Below, one piece after another: positions 8,876 to 17,673 of a stretch of DNA of 64,000 bases. Position numbers and translations under genes: made by a program. The notes beneath the pieces were generated by a model. The model saw nothing but the letters and a program-made list of their open reading frames with translations. It made no database searches and was not told where the DNA came from. The first letter of the stretch is position 1. Every line of letters starts with the position of its first letter. Source of the stretch: Onishia niordana (GTDB taxonomy: Bacteria > Pseudomonadota > Gammaproteobacteria > Pseudomonadales > Halomonadaceae). The stretch lies in contig NZ_SDSD01000001.1 of NCBI RefSeq assembly GCF_004798965.1, positions 620,001 to 684,000 of the forward strand. Direction: 5' to 3'.

Positions 8876-10179
8876 TGGAGATCGCTGACGCGACGATCCT
8901 GCTGGTCGGGGCGATATTCGCCCTGCTGGTGACCGGCCTGCCGCTGGCCTTCATCACCGGCCTGGTAGCGCTCGCCTTCACCTTCGGCTGGTTTGGCGGA
9001 AGCGCCGTGCCGCTGGTCACCAGCCGCGTGTTTGGCTTTGTCACCGAGTACTCCCTGGTGGCGGTGCCGATGTTCGTGTTGATGGCCTCGCTGCTCGACC
9101 GCTCGGGCATCGCCAAGGACCTGTTCAACGCCATGCGGGTGTTCGCCGGCCGCCTGCCCGGCGGGGTCGCCGTGCAGACCATCGTGGTGGCCTTCTTCCT
9201 GGCCGCGCTGTCCGGGATCATCGGCGGCGAGATCGTGCTGCTGGGCATCCTGGCCCTGCCGCAGATGCTGCGCCTGGGTTATGACAAGCGCCTGTCGATC
9301 GGTGTGGTCTGTGCGGGCGGGGCACTGGGCACCATGATGCCGCCCTCGATCGTGCTGATCATCTATGGCCTGATCGCCAGCGTGTCGATCGCCGACCTGT
9401 TCACCGCCGCCATTACCCCCGCAGTCATCCTGATGGGGTCCTACATCGCCTATGTAATGGTGCGCTGCCTGCGCGATCCCAACATGGGGCCGCCGATGAC
9501 CGATGCCGACCGCGAAGACGGTTTCTCCAACCGCTGGCAGGCCCTCAAGGCCATCATCGTACCCGGGCTGATCGCCTTCATGGTGCTGGGTTCGATCTAC
9601 GGCGGTGTCGCCTCGGTGACCGAAGCGGCGGCGATGGGCGTGTTCGGCGTACTGCTGGCGATCCTGCTGCGCGGCGAGTTTTCCGTGAAGACGCTGCACT
9701 CGAGTCTCGGCCAGACCATGACCACCTGCGGCATGATCATCTGGATCGGCATCGGCGCCGCGGCGCTGGTCGGGGTCTATAACCTGATGGGCGGCAACCG
9801 CTTCATCTCGGGCATGATCATGGGGCTCGATGTGGCGCCCATCGTGATCATTCTGGTGATGATGGCGATCCTGCTGGTACTGGGCATGTTCCTCGACTGG
9901 ATCGGCGTTGCCATGCTGACCCTGCCGATCTTCGTGCCGATCGTGGTGGAGCTGGGCTACAGCCCGATCTGGTTCGGCATCCTGTTCGCGGTCAACATGC
10001 AGGTTTCCTTCCTGTCACCCCCCTTCGGACCGGCCGCCTTCTACCTTAAGGGTGTGGCGCCTCCCGAGGTCAGCCTCAAGGACATCTTCATCGCAGTGCT
10101 GCCCTTCATTGCCCTGCAACTGTGCGTGCTGTTCGCGCTGCTGTTCTGGCCCAACCTGGCCATGTGGCTGGTGGGCTAA
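8875..10179 (+). CDS. TRAP transporter large permease (DctM family)
   Basis: The 434-residue channel-forming subunit has about 12 hydrophobic segments. DctM signatures include GGVAVQTIVVAFFLAALSG, the MMPPSIVLIIYG segment near residue 155 and FLSPPFGPAAFYLKG near the C-terminus. It starts inside the stop codon of the small permease gene (TAATG). With the receptor and DctQ-type subunit it forms the complete TRAP system. Substrate unknown, probably a pentose-derived acid given the operator and neighbours. Confidence 0.92.
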   Translation: MEIADATILLVGAIFALLVTGLPLAFITGLVALAFTFGWFGGSAVPLVTSRVFGFVTEYSLVAVPMFVLMASLLDRSGIAKDLFNAMRVFAGRLPGGVAVQTIVVAFFLAALSGIIGGEIVLLGILALPQMLRLGYDKRLSIGVVCAGGALGTMMPPSIVLIIYGLIASVSIADLFTAAITPAVILMGSYIAYVMVRCLRDPNMGPPMTDADREDGFSNRWQALKAIIVPGLIAFMVLGSIYGGVASVTEAAAMGVFGVLLAILLRGEFSVKTLHSSLGQTMTTCGMIIWIGIGAAALVGVYNLMGGNRFISGMIMGLDVAPIVIILVMMAILLVLGMFLDWIGVAMLTLPIFVPIVVELGYSPIWFGILFAVNMQVSFLSPPFGPAAFYLKGVAPPEVSLKDIFIAVLPFIALQLCVLFALLFWPNLAMWLVG

Positions 10180-10203
10180 ACGCTGGCAATAGCGAATAAA
10201 CCG

Positions 10204-10223
10204 GGCGACCCGGAAGGGTCGCC
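10204..10223 (+). terminator. Weak hairpin after TRAP operon
   Basis: GGCGACCC (10204-10211) pairs with GGGTCGCC (10216-10223) over a GGAA loop. No T-run follows, so termination would be partial, and the GPH transporter downstream may be read through from the TRAP unit. Confidence 0.45.
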
Positions 10224-10277
10224 TGAGTCCAACGACGCGCCCTTGGCGTGCTCACCATTGATGACAAGGACAACATC

Positions 10278-11666
10278 ATGGCGACACAACGACTGACATA
10301 TCTGGAGAAGGTCGGCTTCGGTAGTGGGGACATGGCCATTAACGTGGTCATCTCCTCGATGTTTCTGATCATCTCCTACTTCTATACCGACATCTTCGGC
10401 CTGAAGCCTTCCCACATGGGGATCCTGTTCCTGGTCGCCCGGCTGGTGGATGCGGTGACCGACCCGCTGATGGGCATGATCACCGATCGAATCAACACTA
10501 CCAGAGGGCGCTACCGGCCTTATTTCCTGATCTTTGCCGTGCCCTTCGGTGTCTCGGTGCTGTTGTTGTTTACCACGCCGGACTGGAGCTATAACGCCAA
10601 GCTGGTCTGGGCCTATTCGACTTACCTGCTCGTCACCCTGCTATTCACGGCAGTGACCATTCCCTATATCTCGCTGATCGGCGTGCTGTCCGACGACCCC
10701 AAAGACAAGCTGTCCGCCAATGGCTATCGGCTGTTCTTCGCCAAGATCGCCGCTTTCCTGGTCACCATCATCGTCCCCAAGCTTGCCGAGTCCTTCGGTG
10801 AGGGCCAACTCGAACTGGGGTATCAGGTTGCCATGGGCCTGATGGGGGGTATGGCGACCCTGCTGCTGCTGTTCTGTTATCGCACCACCACCGAGCGCGT
10901 TCAGCACCATATCGATGAAAAGCCCCTCAAGCAGCAGTTCGCGCTGCTGTTCAAGAACGATCAATGGCTACTGCTGTGCGGTGCCTGCTTCACCGGGACC
11001 ATGGGCTATGTGATGCGCAGCTCCGTCGCGGCCTACTATGCCAAGTACTACCTGGGAGCCGGCCCGACCATGCTCTCGGCCTTCCTGACCGTCGGCGTCG
11101 GTGCCGCCATTCTGGCCATGGTCGCCTCCACCTGGATCACCAAGCGCTACTGCAAGGTGCAGCTATTTCGCTGGAGTCAGATCGTGGTGGGTGTGCTCAG
11201 TGTGTTGATGTTCGTGCTGGTGGATCCCGGCGAAGTGGTACTCGCCTTCGTGCTCTACTTCCTGATCTCCTTCGTCGTGGACCTGCACGCGCCGGTATTC
11301 TGGTCAGCCATCGCCGAGTCCGTGGACTACGGCCAGGCCAAGACCGGACGTCGCGTTTCGGGCCTGGCCTTTGGCGGCATCTCCTTCTTCCAGAAGGCCG
11401 GCATGGGTGTGGCGGGCTTTCTGGTCGGCATACTGCTGACCTATTTCCACTACGAACCCAACGTCGATCAGAGCGACTTCACGCTGACCGGCATTGCCCT
11501 AATGCTGTCGGTCATTCCCGGGGTCTTCCACACCCTCATGGGCGCCTTCATGTTCCGCTACCGGATCACCGACGCCTACTACGAATCGATGGCGCATATC
11601 GGCGCTGGCCAGACGAATGACCAGACATCCACCGACACCTCCTTCGGTCTCGGTTCGTCCAGATGA
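10278..11666 (+). CDS. GPH-family cation:glycoside symporter (MelB/XynB-like)
   Basis: This 462-residue MFS-related transporter has 12 hydrophobic segments and the GPH signatures at the N-terminus: EKVGFGSGDMAINV, and DAVTDPLMGMITDRINTTRGRYRP with the conserved Asp residues used for cation coupling. ATG 10278 follows AAGGA; the earlier in-frame start at 10248 lacks a good RBS. GPH members usually carry glycosides or short oligosaccharides. The gene directly precedes a cytoplasmic GH43 arabinosidase, which suggests uptake of arabino- or xylo-oligosaccharides for internal hydrolysis (inference). Confidence 0.88.
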   Translation: MATQRLTYLEKVGFGSGDMAINVVISSMFLIISYFYTDIFGLKPSHMGILFLVARLVDAVTDPLMGMITDRINTTRGRYRPYFLIFAVPFGVSVLLLFTTPDWSYNAKLVWAYSTYLLVTLLFTAVTIPYISLIGVLSDDPKDKLSANGYRLFFAKIAAFLVTIIVPKLAESFGEGQLELGYQVAMGLMGGMATLLLLFCYRTTTERVQHHIDEKPLKQQFALLFKNDQWLLLCGACFTGTMGYVMRSSVAAYYAKYYLGAGPTMLSAFLTVGVGAAILAMVASTWITKRYCKVQLFRWSQIVVGVLSVLMFVLVDPGEVVLAFVLYFLISFVVDLHAPVFWSAIAESVDYGQAKTGRRVSGLAFGGISFFQKAGMGVAGFLVGILLTYFHYEPNVDQSDFTLTGIALMLSVIPGVFHTLMGAFMFRYRITDAYYESMAHIGAGQTNDQTSTDTSFGLGSSR

Positions 11667-11706
11667 TCGCTTATTTATTGCCTCTGTTTTCGCCATGGAG
11701 TTCCGC

Positions 11707-12696
11707 ATGTCACTGAACCCAGAACCGCTTATCCAACAGCGCGCCGACCCCTGGATCCTTGAGCACGCCGGGCGCTATTACTTCATTGCCTCGGTGCCAG
11801 ATTACGACCGCCTGGAAATTCGCACTGCGACCACCATCGTGGGCCTTGCCACGGCGCCGGCCACCACGGTGTGGACCAAGCCCGACACGGGGCCGCTAGG
11901 CGAGCTGATCTGGGCCCCCGAACTACACCGCGTCGGCGGTGTCTGGGTGATCTATTTCGCCGCGGCCCCGTCTCGCGAGATCGTCGACGGCCTCTTTCAA
12001 CACCGCATGTACGCCATCACCTGCTCGGCAACAAACCCGCTTAGCGGCACCTGGAGCGAGCCGCGTCAGGTAGAAACGCCACTGGACAGCTTCTGCCTGG
12101 ACGCCACGACCTTCCATCACCGGGGGCTCGACTACTACGTCTGGGCACAGAAAGACCCGGCGATAGAGGGCAATTCGAATCTCTATATCGCCAAGCTCGC
12201 CGCTCCCGACCGCCTCGACGGACCGCCGACACTGCTCAGCGTGCCCGAGTACGACTGGGAGAAGCGGGGCTTCCTGGTCAATGAAGGGCCAGCGGTACTC
12301 GAACGCCACGGCCGTCTATTCCTCACCTACTCGGCCAGTGCCACCGACGAGAACTACTGCGTAGGACTGCTATGGGCAGATGCCGACAGCGACCCGCTGG
12401 ACGCGGCGAGCTGGTCGAAGTCATCGACGCCCCTACTGGTCAGCGACCCCGAGCACGAGATCTTCGGTCCCGGTCACAGCGGCTTCGTGGTCGGCGAGGA
12501 CGGCCAGACCGATCTGTTCGTCTACCACGCCCGGACCTACACCGATATCCAGGGCGATCCGCTGTGGGACCCCAACCGCCACACCTACGTCAAGCCGATC
12601 CATTGGGACAGCCAGGGCTTTCCTGATTTCGGACGTGCCGGCGAGGACACCCTAGCGCCTTCAAGGGCAAACATAGAATCAACATACAACCTTTAA
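11707..12696 (+). CDS. Glycoside hydrolase family 43, probable alpha-L-arabinofuranosidase
   Basis: This 329-residue five-bladed propeller enzyme has the GH43 catalytic trio: Asp14 (base, in RADPWI), Asp132 (CLDATTF) and Glu193 (acid, in VNEGPAV). The segment SVPDYDRLEIR resembles exo-arabinofuranosidase members of the family. No signal peptide is seen, so it should act in the cytoplasm on material imported by the GPH symporter encoded 40 bp upstream. I chose ATG 11707, which has GGAG six bases before it; 11695 is an in-frame alternative. Its end reaches into the operator region of the next unit. Substrate (arabinan versus arabinoxylan oligomers) is not settled. Confidence 0.85.
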   Translation: MSLNPEPLIQQRADPWILEHAGRYYFIASVPDYDRLEIRTATTIVGLATAPATTVWTKPDTGPLGELIWAPELHRVGGVWVIYFAAAPSREIVDGLFQHRMYAITCSATNPLSGTWSEPRQVETPLDSFCLDATTFHHRGLDYYVWAQKDPAIEGNSNLYIAKLAAPDRLDGPPTLLSVPEYDWEKRGFLVNEGPAVLERHGRLFLTYSASATDENYCVGLLWADADSDPLDAASWSKSSTPLLVSDPEHEIFGPGHSGFVVGEDGQTDLFVYHARTYTDIQGDPLWDPNRHTYVKPIHWDSQGFPDFGRAGEDTLAPSRANIESTYNL

Positions 12697-12706
12697 TGTT
12701 GTACAT
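12681..12706. promoter_or_regulatory. Pentose-regulon operator candidate, copy 3
   Basis: AACATACAAC (12681-12690) followed by ATGTTGTACAT (12696-12706) closely repeats the sequence at 3127-3151 and shares its core with 7023-7053. It sits about 90 bp before the FAH/KGSA dehydrogenase operon and partly overlaps the last codons of the GH43 gene. Confidence 0.6.
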
Positions 12707-12796
12707 AAACCGAGATCCGGCGCTATGATGGGGGTACTTGATGCTCGACCGGCGCCTGATACTCCTTTCTTCTCCTGGACGTCGAGGAAACCTGCA

Positions 12797-13783
12797 ATGC
12801 GAATCATCCAATGTCTGCACCAGGGCGAGCCCCGCGCCGCCATGGTCGAAAACGAGCATACGGTCCGCCTGCTTGAGGCCGACACCTACACCCTGGCTCG
12901 GCGTGCCATCGCCAACAGCCAGCCGCTGACTGAGGTGATCGAGGCAACGCTGACCGAAACACGGCTCGACTATCAGCAGCTGATCGACGAGGCGCGCCTG
13001 CTGCCGCCGCTGACCCACGCCGACCCGGCGCATTGCCTGGTCACCGGCACCGGCCTGACCCATCTGGGCAGCGCCGACACCCGCTCGGCGATGCACGCCA
13101 AGGCACAAGCCGACGAGTCCCAGCTGACCGACTCGATGCGCATGTTCAAGCTCGGCGTGGAGGGCGGCAAGCCCAGCGCTGGTGACACAGGCGCCCAGCC
13201 GGAGTGGTTCTACAAGGGCGATGGCGACTGCGTGGTGGCCCCGGAAGCGGCACTGCCCGTACCGGCCTTCGCCGAAGATGCTGGCGAAGAGCCGGAGCTT
13301 GCAGGCCTCTACGTCAACGGTGATGACGGTCGCCCCTGGCGCGTCGGCTACGCCATCGGCAATGAGTTTTCCGACCATGTCACCGAGCGTTTCAACTACC
13401 TGTGGCTGGCCCACTCCAAACTGCGCCACTGCAGCTTCGGCCCGGAACTGTTGATCGGCGAGCTGCCCGACCACCTGGAAGGCACCAGCCGCATCGTGCG
13501 CGACGGCGAGACCTTATGGGAAAAACCCTTCCTCACCGGTGAAGCCAACATGGCGCACAGCCTGGCCAACCTCGAGCATCACCACTTCAAGTACGCCGGT
13601 TTCCGGCGCCCCGGCGACGTTCATGTGCACTTCTTTGGCACCGCGACGTTGAGCTTCGCCGATGGCGTTGAGACCCGTGACGGCGATCGCTTCGAGATCG
13701 CCCTGCCGGCCTTCGGTCGAACGCTGCGCAACCCGCTGACGTTCGCGACCGAAGACACCGCATCCCCCATTCATTCCCTGTAA
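12797..13783 (+). CDS. FAH-superfamily 2-keto-3-deoxy-pentonate dehydratase (AraD1-type)
   Basis: The 328-residue protein belongs to the fumarylacetoacetate hydrolase superfamily, in the group often labelled AraD1. It is expected to dehydrate L-2-keto-3-deoxyarabonate to 2-oxoglutarate semialdehyde. Acidic metal-ligand positions fit the fold, for example in AIGNEFSDH, and [10 protein letters not shown] is a family-like segment. ATG 12797 is preceded by GAGGAA at seven bases; an upstream in-frame start at 12725 lies in the promoter region. It is followed 14 bp later by the semialdehyde dehydrogenase, which uses the expected product. Assignment of L-arabinose versus D-xylose intermediate between this and the paralogue at 15386 is an inference. 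Confidence 0.7.
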   Translation: MRIIQCLHQGEPRAAMVENEHTVRLLEADTYTLARRAIANSQPLTEVIEATLTETRLDYQQLIDEARLLPPLTHADPAHCLVTGTGLTHLGSADTRSAMHAKAQADESQLTDSMRMFKLGVEGGKPSAGDTGAQPEWFYKGDGDCVVAPEAALPVPAFAEDAGEEPELAGLYVNGDDGRPWRVGYAIGNEFSDHVTERFNYLWLAHSKLRHCSFGPELLIGELPDHLEGTSRIVRDGETLWEKPFLTGEANMAHSLANLEHHHFKYAGFRRPGDVHVHFFGTATLSFADGVETRDGDRFEIALPAFGRTLRNPLTFATEDTASPIHSL

Positions 13784-13797
13784 ACCCAGGAGGCTCC

Positions 13798-15375
13798 ATG
13801 ACACTGGAAGGCAAACAACTGATCGGCCAGAGCGCCGTGGCCGCCAATGGCGCGGCAATCAACGCCATCAATCCCGCCACCGGCGAGACCCTGTCGCCGG
13901 CCTATGCGGCCGGCGGCAAGGCCGAGGTCGACCAGGCCTGTGAACTGGCCTGGGCAGCCTTCGGCACGTATCGCGAGACCGGCCTCGAGGCGCGGGCGCG
14001 CTTCCTCGAGACCATCGCCGATGAGATCGAGGCCATCGGTGATGCGCTGATCGAGCGTGGCGTGGCCGAATCCGGCCTGCCGCAGGCTCGCCTGCAGGGC
14101 GAGCGCGGCCGTACCTGCGGTCAGCTGCGCCTGTTCGCCTCGGTGGTGCGTGCCGGCGAATGGCTCGATGTGCGCATCGACCCGGCGCTGCCCGAGCGCG
14201 AACCGATGCCGCGTGTCGACCTGCGTCAGCGCCATATCGGCCTGGGCCCGGTCGCCGTCTTCGGTGCCTCCAACTTCCCGCTGGCGTTCTCGGTGGCCGG
14301 TGGTGATACCGCCTCGGCCCTGGCCGCTGGCTGCCCGGTGGTCGTCAAGGCGCACTCCGCGCATCCTGGCACCAGCGAGCTGGTCGGCCGCGCCGTGCAA
14401 CGCGCCGTCGCCAAGTGCAACCTGCCCGAAGGCGTGTTCTCGCTGATCTACGGCTCCGGCCGTGAAGTGGGTCAGGGCCTGGTCCGCGATGCGCGCATCA
14501 AGGCCGTGGGCTTCACGGGCTCGCGCAGCGGCGGCACCGCACTGATGCAAGCCGCCCAGGAGCGTCCCGAGCCGATCCCGGTCTATGCCGAGATGAGCTC
14601 GATCAACCCGGTGTTCCTGCTGCCCGAGGCCTTGAAGAGCCGCGCCAAGGAACTGGGCGACGCCTTCGTCGGCTCGCTGAACATGGGCGCCGGCCAGTTC
14701 TGCACCAACCCGGGGCTGGTGATCGCCCAGCAGGGTGAGGGTCTGGAGGCGTTCCTCGACGCCGCCGGCGAGGCGGTCAAGGGCGCCCAGGCCCATACCA
14801 TGCTGACCCCGGGCATCCATGAAGCCTACACCCAGGGTGTCGAGGGCCTGACGCAAAGCCGCCATGCCCGCGAAGTGGCGCGTGGTCCGGCTGGCGACGG
14901 CCCCAACACCTGCCAGGTCGGGCTGTTCGTCGCCAAGGCGGCCGATTTCCTAAGCGACGAAGCCCTGCAGGCCGAGGTCTTCGGGGCCACCTCGCTGGTG
15001 ATCGAATGCGCCGACCAGGCCGAAGTGGCCCGCGTGGCCGAGCATCTGGAAGGCCAGCTGACCGCGACCCTGCAGATGGACGATGGCGACCTGGACGCCG
15101 CCCGCGGCCTGTTGCCGATCCTCGAGCGTCGCGCCGGGCGCGTGATGGCCAACGGCTGGCCGACCGGCGTCGAGGTGTGCCACGCCATGGTCCATGGTGG
15201 GCCTTATCCTGCCACCTCTGACTCGCGCACCACCTCGGTCGGCAGTGCGGCGATCCATCGCTTCCTGCGCCCGGTCTGCTACCAGAACCTGCCCCAGGGC
15301 CTGTTGCCCGAAGCGTTGCGTGACGGTAACCCGGAAGGCGTCAGCCGCCTGGTCGATGGCAAGCGTGAGGCCTGA
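13798..15375 (+). CDS. 2-oxoglutarate semialdehyde (2,5-dioxovalerate) dehydrogenase
   Basis: This 525-residue aldehyde dehydrogenase makes 2-oxoglutarate from its semialdehyde, the last step of the oxidative pentose route. The catalytic Cys302 ([10 protein letters not shown]) and general base Glu265 (YAEMSSINP) are present, as is the cofactor loop [20 protein letters not shown]. The length and the Q-F-C-T-N-P-G motif are typical of the KGSADH II/III type rather than ordinary 480-residue ALDHs. It lies between two FAH dehydratase genes that would both supply its substrate, with short gaps implying one operon. Confidence 0.9.
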   Translation: MTLEGKQLIGQSAVAANGAAINAINPATGETLSPAYAAGGKAEVDQACELAWAAFGTYRETGLEARARFLETIADEIEAIGDALIERGVAESGLPQARLQGERGRTCGQLRLFASVVRAGEWLDVRIDPALPEREPMPRVDLRQRHIGLGPVAVFGASNFPLAFSVAGGDTASALAAGCPVVVKAHSAHPGTSELVGRAVQRAVAKCNLPEGVFSLIYGSGREVGQGLVRDARIKAVGFTGSRSGGTALMQAAQERPEPIPVYAEMSSINPVFLLPEALKSRAKELGDAFVGSLNMGAGQFCTNPGLVIAQQGEGLEAFLDAAGEAVKGAQAHTMLTPGIHEAYTQGVEGLTQSRHAREVARGPAGDGPNTCQVGLFVAKAADFLSDEALQAEVFGATSLVIECADQAEVARVAEHLEGQLTATLQMDDGDLDAARGLLPILERRAGRVMANGWPTGVEVCHAMVHGGPYPATSDSRTTSVGSAAIHRFLRPVCYQNLPQGLLPEALRDGNPEGVSRLVDGKREA

Positions 15376-15385
15376 GGAGACGCCC

Positions 15386-16549
15386 ATGACCACTCCTACC
15401 GCGATAGCATTGCCCGATGATGCCGACCAGGCGCTGCTGGTCGGTCGGGTCTGGCGCGATACGCCCCACCAGGGCCCTGCCCTGGTGGTGGTACGCAACG
15501 GTGAGGTGCTCGATATCACGGCCAGTTGTGCCTGCATGGCCGACCTGCTCGACCGCGACGATGCGGTCGAGTTCGTGGCAAGGGTCGAGGGTGAGTCCTT
15601 AGGCCCGGTCGAGGCGCTGCTTGAGAACTCGCGTCAGGTCTCACCTATGGCGCCATACTTGCTCGCGCCCTGTGATGTTCAGGCGATCAAGGCCTGCGGC
15701 GTGACCTTCGCGGTCAGCCTGCTTGAGCGGGTGATCGAGGAGCAGGCCGGGGGCGACCCGGGCCGTGCCAGCGAGCTTCGCAGTGAACTCCAGGCGCTGA
15801 TCGGCGACGACCTGTCGCAGATCAAGCCTGGCTCCGAAGCGGCCATGTCGCTCAAGGCGGAACTGCAGGCCCGCGGGGCCTGGTCGCAGTACATGGAAGT
15901 GGGCATCGGCCCGGACGCCGAGGTCTTCACCAAGGCGCAGCCGCTATCCGCGGTGGGCTACGGGCAAGGCGTCGGTCTGCATCCGGGCTCGAAGTGGAAC
16001 AACCCAGAGCCTGAGATCGTGATGGCGGTCGACGCCGCCGGTCGTGCCAGAGGCGCAACGCTTGGTAACGATGTCAATCTTCGCGACGTCGAGGGCCGCA
16101 GCGCCCTGCTGCTGGGCAAGGCCAAGGATAACAACGCCTCCTGTGCGCTTGGTCCCTTCATCCGCCTGTTCGATGAGCGCTTCACCCTGGACACGGTGCG
16201 TAAGGCCCGGGTGTCGCTGCGCATCGAAGGCGAGGATGATGGCTTTGTGCTGGATGACGGAAGCGACATGGCCGAGATCAGCCGCGACCCGTTGGACCTG
16301 ATCGCCCAGACCATCGGCGATCATCATCAGTACCCCGACGGGGTGATGCTGTTCCTGGGCACCATGTTCTCGCCGATTCAGGACCGCGATGGACAAGGGC
16401 AAGGCTTCACCCATCACCTCGGCGACACCGTGACCATCGCCACGCCATCGCTTGGCGCACTGGTCAACCGCGTCGACCGCTCTGACCGGCTGCCGCCCTG
16501 GACCTACGGCATTCGCCAGTGGCATGCCTATATGGCCAGGCGACGCTGA
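15386..16549 (+). CDS. xylX: 2-keto-3-deoxy-D-xylonate dehydratase, FAH superfamily (XylX-like)
   Basis: This 387-residue protein resembles Caulobacter XylX, which dehydrates 2-keto-3-deoxy-D-xylonate to 2-oxoglutarate semialdehyde. FAH features include the acidic metal-site region (PEPEIVMAV near residue 210), GNDVNLRDVEGRSALLLGKAKDNNASC, and GTMFSPIQDRD near the C-terminus. ATG 15386 has GAGGAG 8 bases upstream and starts 10 bp after the dehydrogenase stop; a longer in-frame version would overlap that gene. With XylD it completes the xylose branch. A strong terminator follows. Confidence 0.78.
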   Translation: MTTPTAIALPDDADQALLVGRVWRDTPHQGPALVVVRNGEVLDITASCACMADLLDRDDAVEFVARVEGESLGPVEALLENSRQVSPMAPYLLAPCDVQAIKACGVTFAVSLLERVIEEQAGGDPGRASELRSELQALIGDDLSQIKPGSEAAMSLKAELQARGAWSQYMEVGIGPDAEVFTKAQPLSAVGYGQGVGLHPGSKWNNPEPEIVMAVDAAGRARGATLGNDVNLRDVEGRSALLLGKAKDNNASCALGPFIRLFDERFTLDTVRKARVSLRIEGEDDGFVLDDGSDMAEISRDPLDLIAQTIGDHHQYPDGVMLFLGTMFSPIQDRDGQGQGFTHHLGDTVTIATPSLGALVNRVDRSDRLPPWTYGIRQWHAYMARRR

Positions 16550-16578
16550 GACAGCGTTTGCCATTCCACCGGAGCGAC

Positions 16579-16608
16579 GAGGCGGCCCACATGGGCCGCC
16601 TCTTTTTT
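16579..16608 (+). terminator. Intrinsic terminator of the FAH/KGSADH operon
   Basis: GAGGCGGCCC (16579-16588) and GGGCCGCCTC (16593-16602) form a perfect ten-pair stem with an ACAT loop, followed by six T. It closes the rightward operon before the convergent lactonase gene. Confidence 0.9.
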
Positions 16609-16669
16609 GCATCACGTGTTGGTGCGTTGCGAGCGAAAAGACGCGCTGCATGGCACTTCGGCCTGCGTG

Positions 16670-17602
16670 TCAGGGACGCGCCTGAGTGACCTCTTGCTGC
16701 AGTTTCTCGTTGCGGCAGCCCTTCACCCGGAAGGGCGTCGCCGACAGGCCCCTGACACCGGGCCGGACCCGAAACAAACCGCCGGCCAGACCCTCGGCAT
16801 CTCGCTCCTCTGCCGCGGTGGTGATATAGAGCTCATCCAGGTTGGGGCCACCGAAGGCACAGGAGGTAACCCGCGAGGCGGGCAGCGGCAATGTCTCGTC
16901 GAGACGGCCATCGGGGGCGAAGCGGCTCACTCGCCCGCCCTCCCAGTGCGCCACCCAAAGCCCGCCCTCGGCGTCACAGGTCATGCCGTCGGGAAAGCCC
17001 TGAGTCTCGCTGAGACGGATATGCTCACGCTTATTCGACAGTGAACCATCGGCGGCAAGATCGAAGGCGTAAATCACGCGACGCGGGGTGTCGCTGTGAT
17101 AGAGGGTGCGACCGTCCGGCGCAATCGCCGGTCCATTGGCGACGCAATAGCCATCATCGTGGCGCTTCAGTTGCTGCCCCGTCAGGCAGTAAAGCGAACC
17201 GCTGGCATCGACGGCGGCGTCGTCCATGGAGCCGAACCACAGCCGCCCGTCACGATCGATTTTGGCATCATTGAAGCGATTGCCCGTGGGCTCGTCTTCC
17301 GGCGTGGGCCAGGCGGCAACGATACGCGGCCCGTTCGCTTCGAGGCGCAGATGCACCAGGCGAGAACGCAGGCCGGCAATAAAGCCGTCGCCGTCGTCAC
17401 GGGGCGCCAACCAGCAGCAGGCCTCATCCAGCGGCCAGTCATGCGTCGCGCCGCTTTCTGGGTCGAAGGCCAACAGCCGGGCACCCAGGATATCGACGAA
17501 CAACAACTGCCCCGCACGGCCCCTCTCGGGACACCAGAGCGGGCCTTCACCCAGTCGAGTACGCGCCGACCATACACATTCCAGTGTCGAGGCATTGAGC
17601 AT
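16670..17602 (-). CDS. SMP-30/gluconolactonase-family aldonolactonase (probable L-arabinolactonase)
   Basis: The 310-residue six-bladed propeller hydrolyses aldonolactones to the free acid, joining the 1-dehydrogenase to the dehydratases. Family metal-site landmarks are LGEGPLW with Glu near residue 19, NRFNDAKIDRDGRLWFGSM (Asn and Asp) and DTPRRVIYAFD. ATG 17602 has AAGGAGA on the minus strand; the longer frame to 17632 is less well supported. It is likely the promoter-distal gene of the leftward araFGH unit, with a 71-bp gap. Substrate is inferred from context. Confidence 0.85.
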   Translation of the reverse strand: MLNASTLECVWSARTRLGEGPLWCPERGRAGQLLFVDILGARLLAFDPESGATHDWPLDEACCWLAPRDDGDGFIAGLRSRLVHLRLEANGPRIVAAWPTPEDEPTGNRFNDAKIDRDGRLWFGSMDDAAVDASGSLYCLTGQQLKRHDDGYCVANGPAIAPDGRTLYHSDTPRRVIYAFDLAADGSLSNKREHIRLSETQGFPDGMTCDAEGGLWVAHWEGGRVSRFAPDGRLDETLPLPASRVTSCAFGGPNLDELYITTAAEERDAEGLAGGLFRVRPGVRGLSATPFRVKGCRNEKLQQEVTQARP

Positions 17603-17673
17603 CACCGTCTCCTTACCATAAAGGGGCGCCACGTCCGTCCCCGCCGCCTTCGCCGGGGCGGGGACAAGACGCG

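Noticed and set aside
8818..9699. A 293-codon leftward frame opposite the TRAP large permease gene
   Set aside because: Rich in H, Q and G, with no domain; an antisense shadow.
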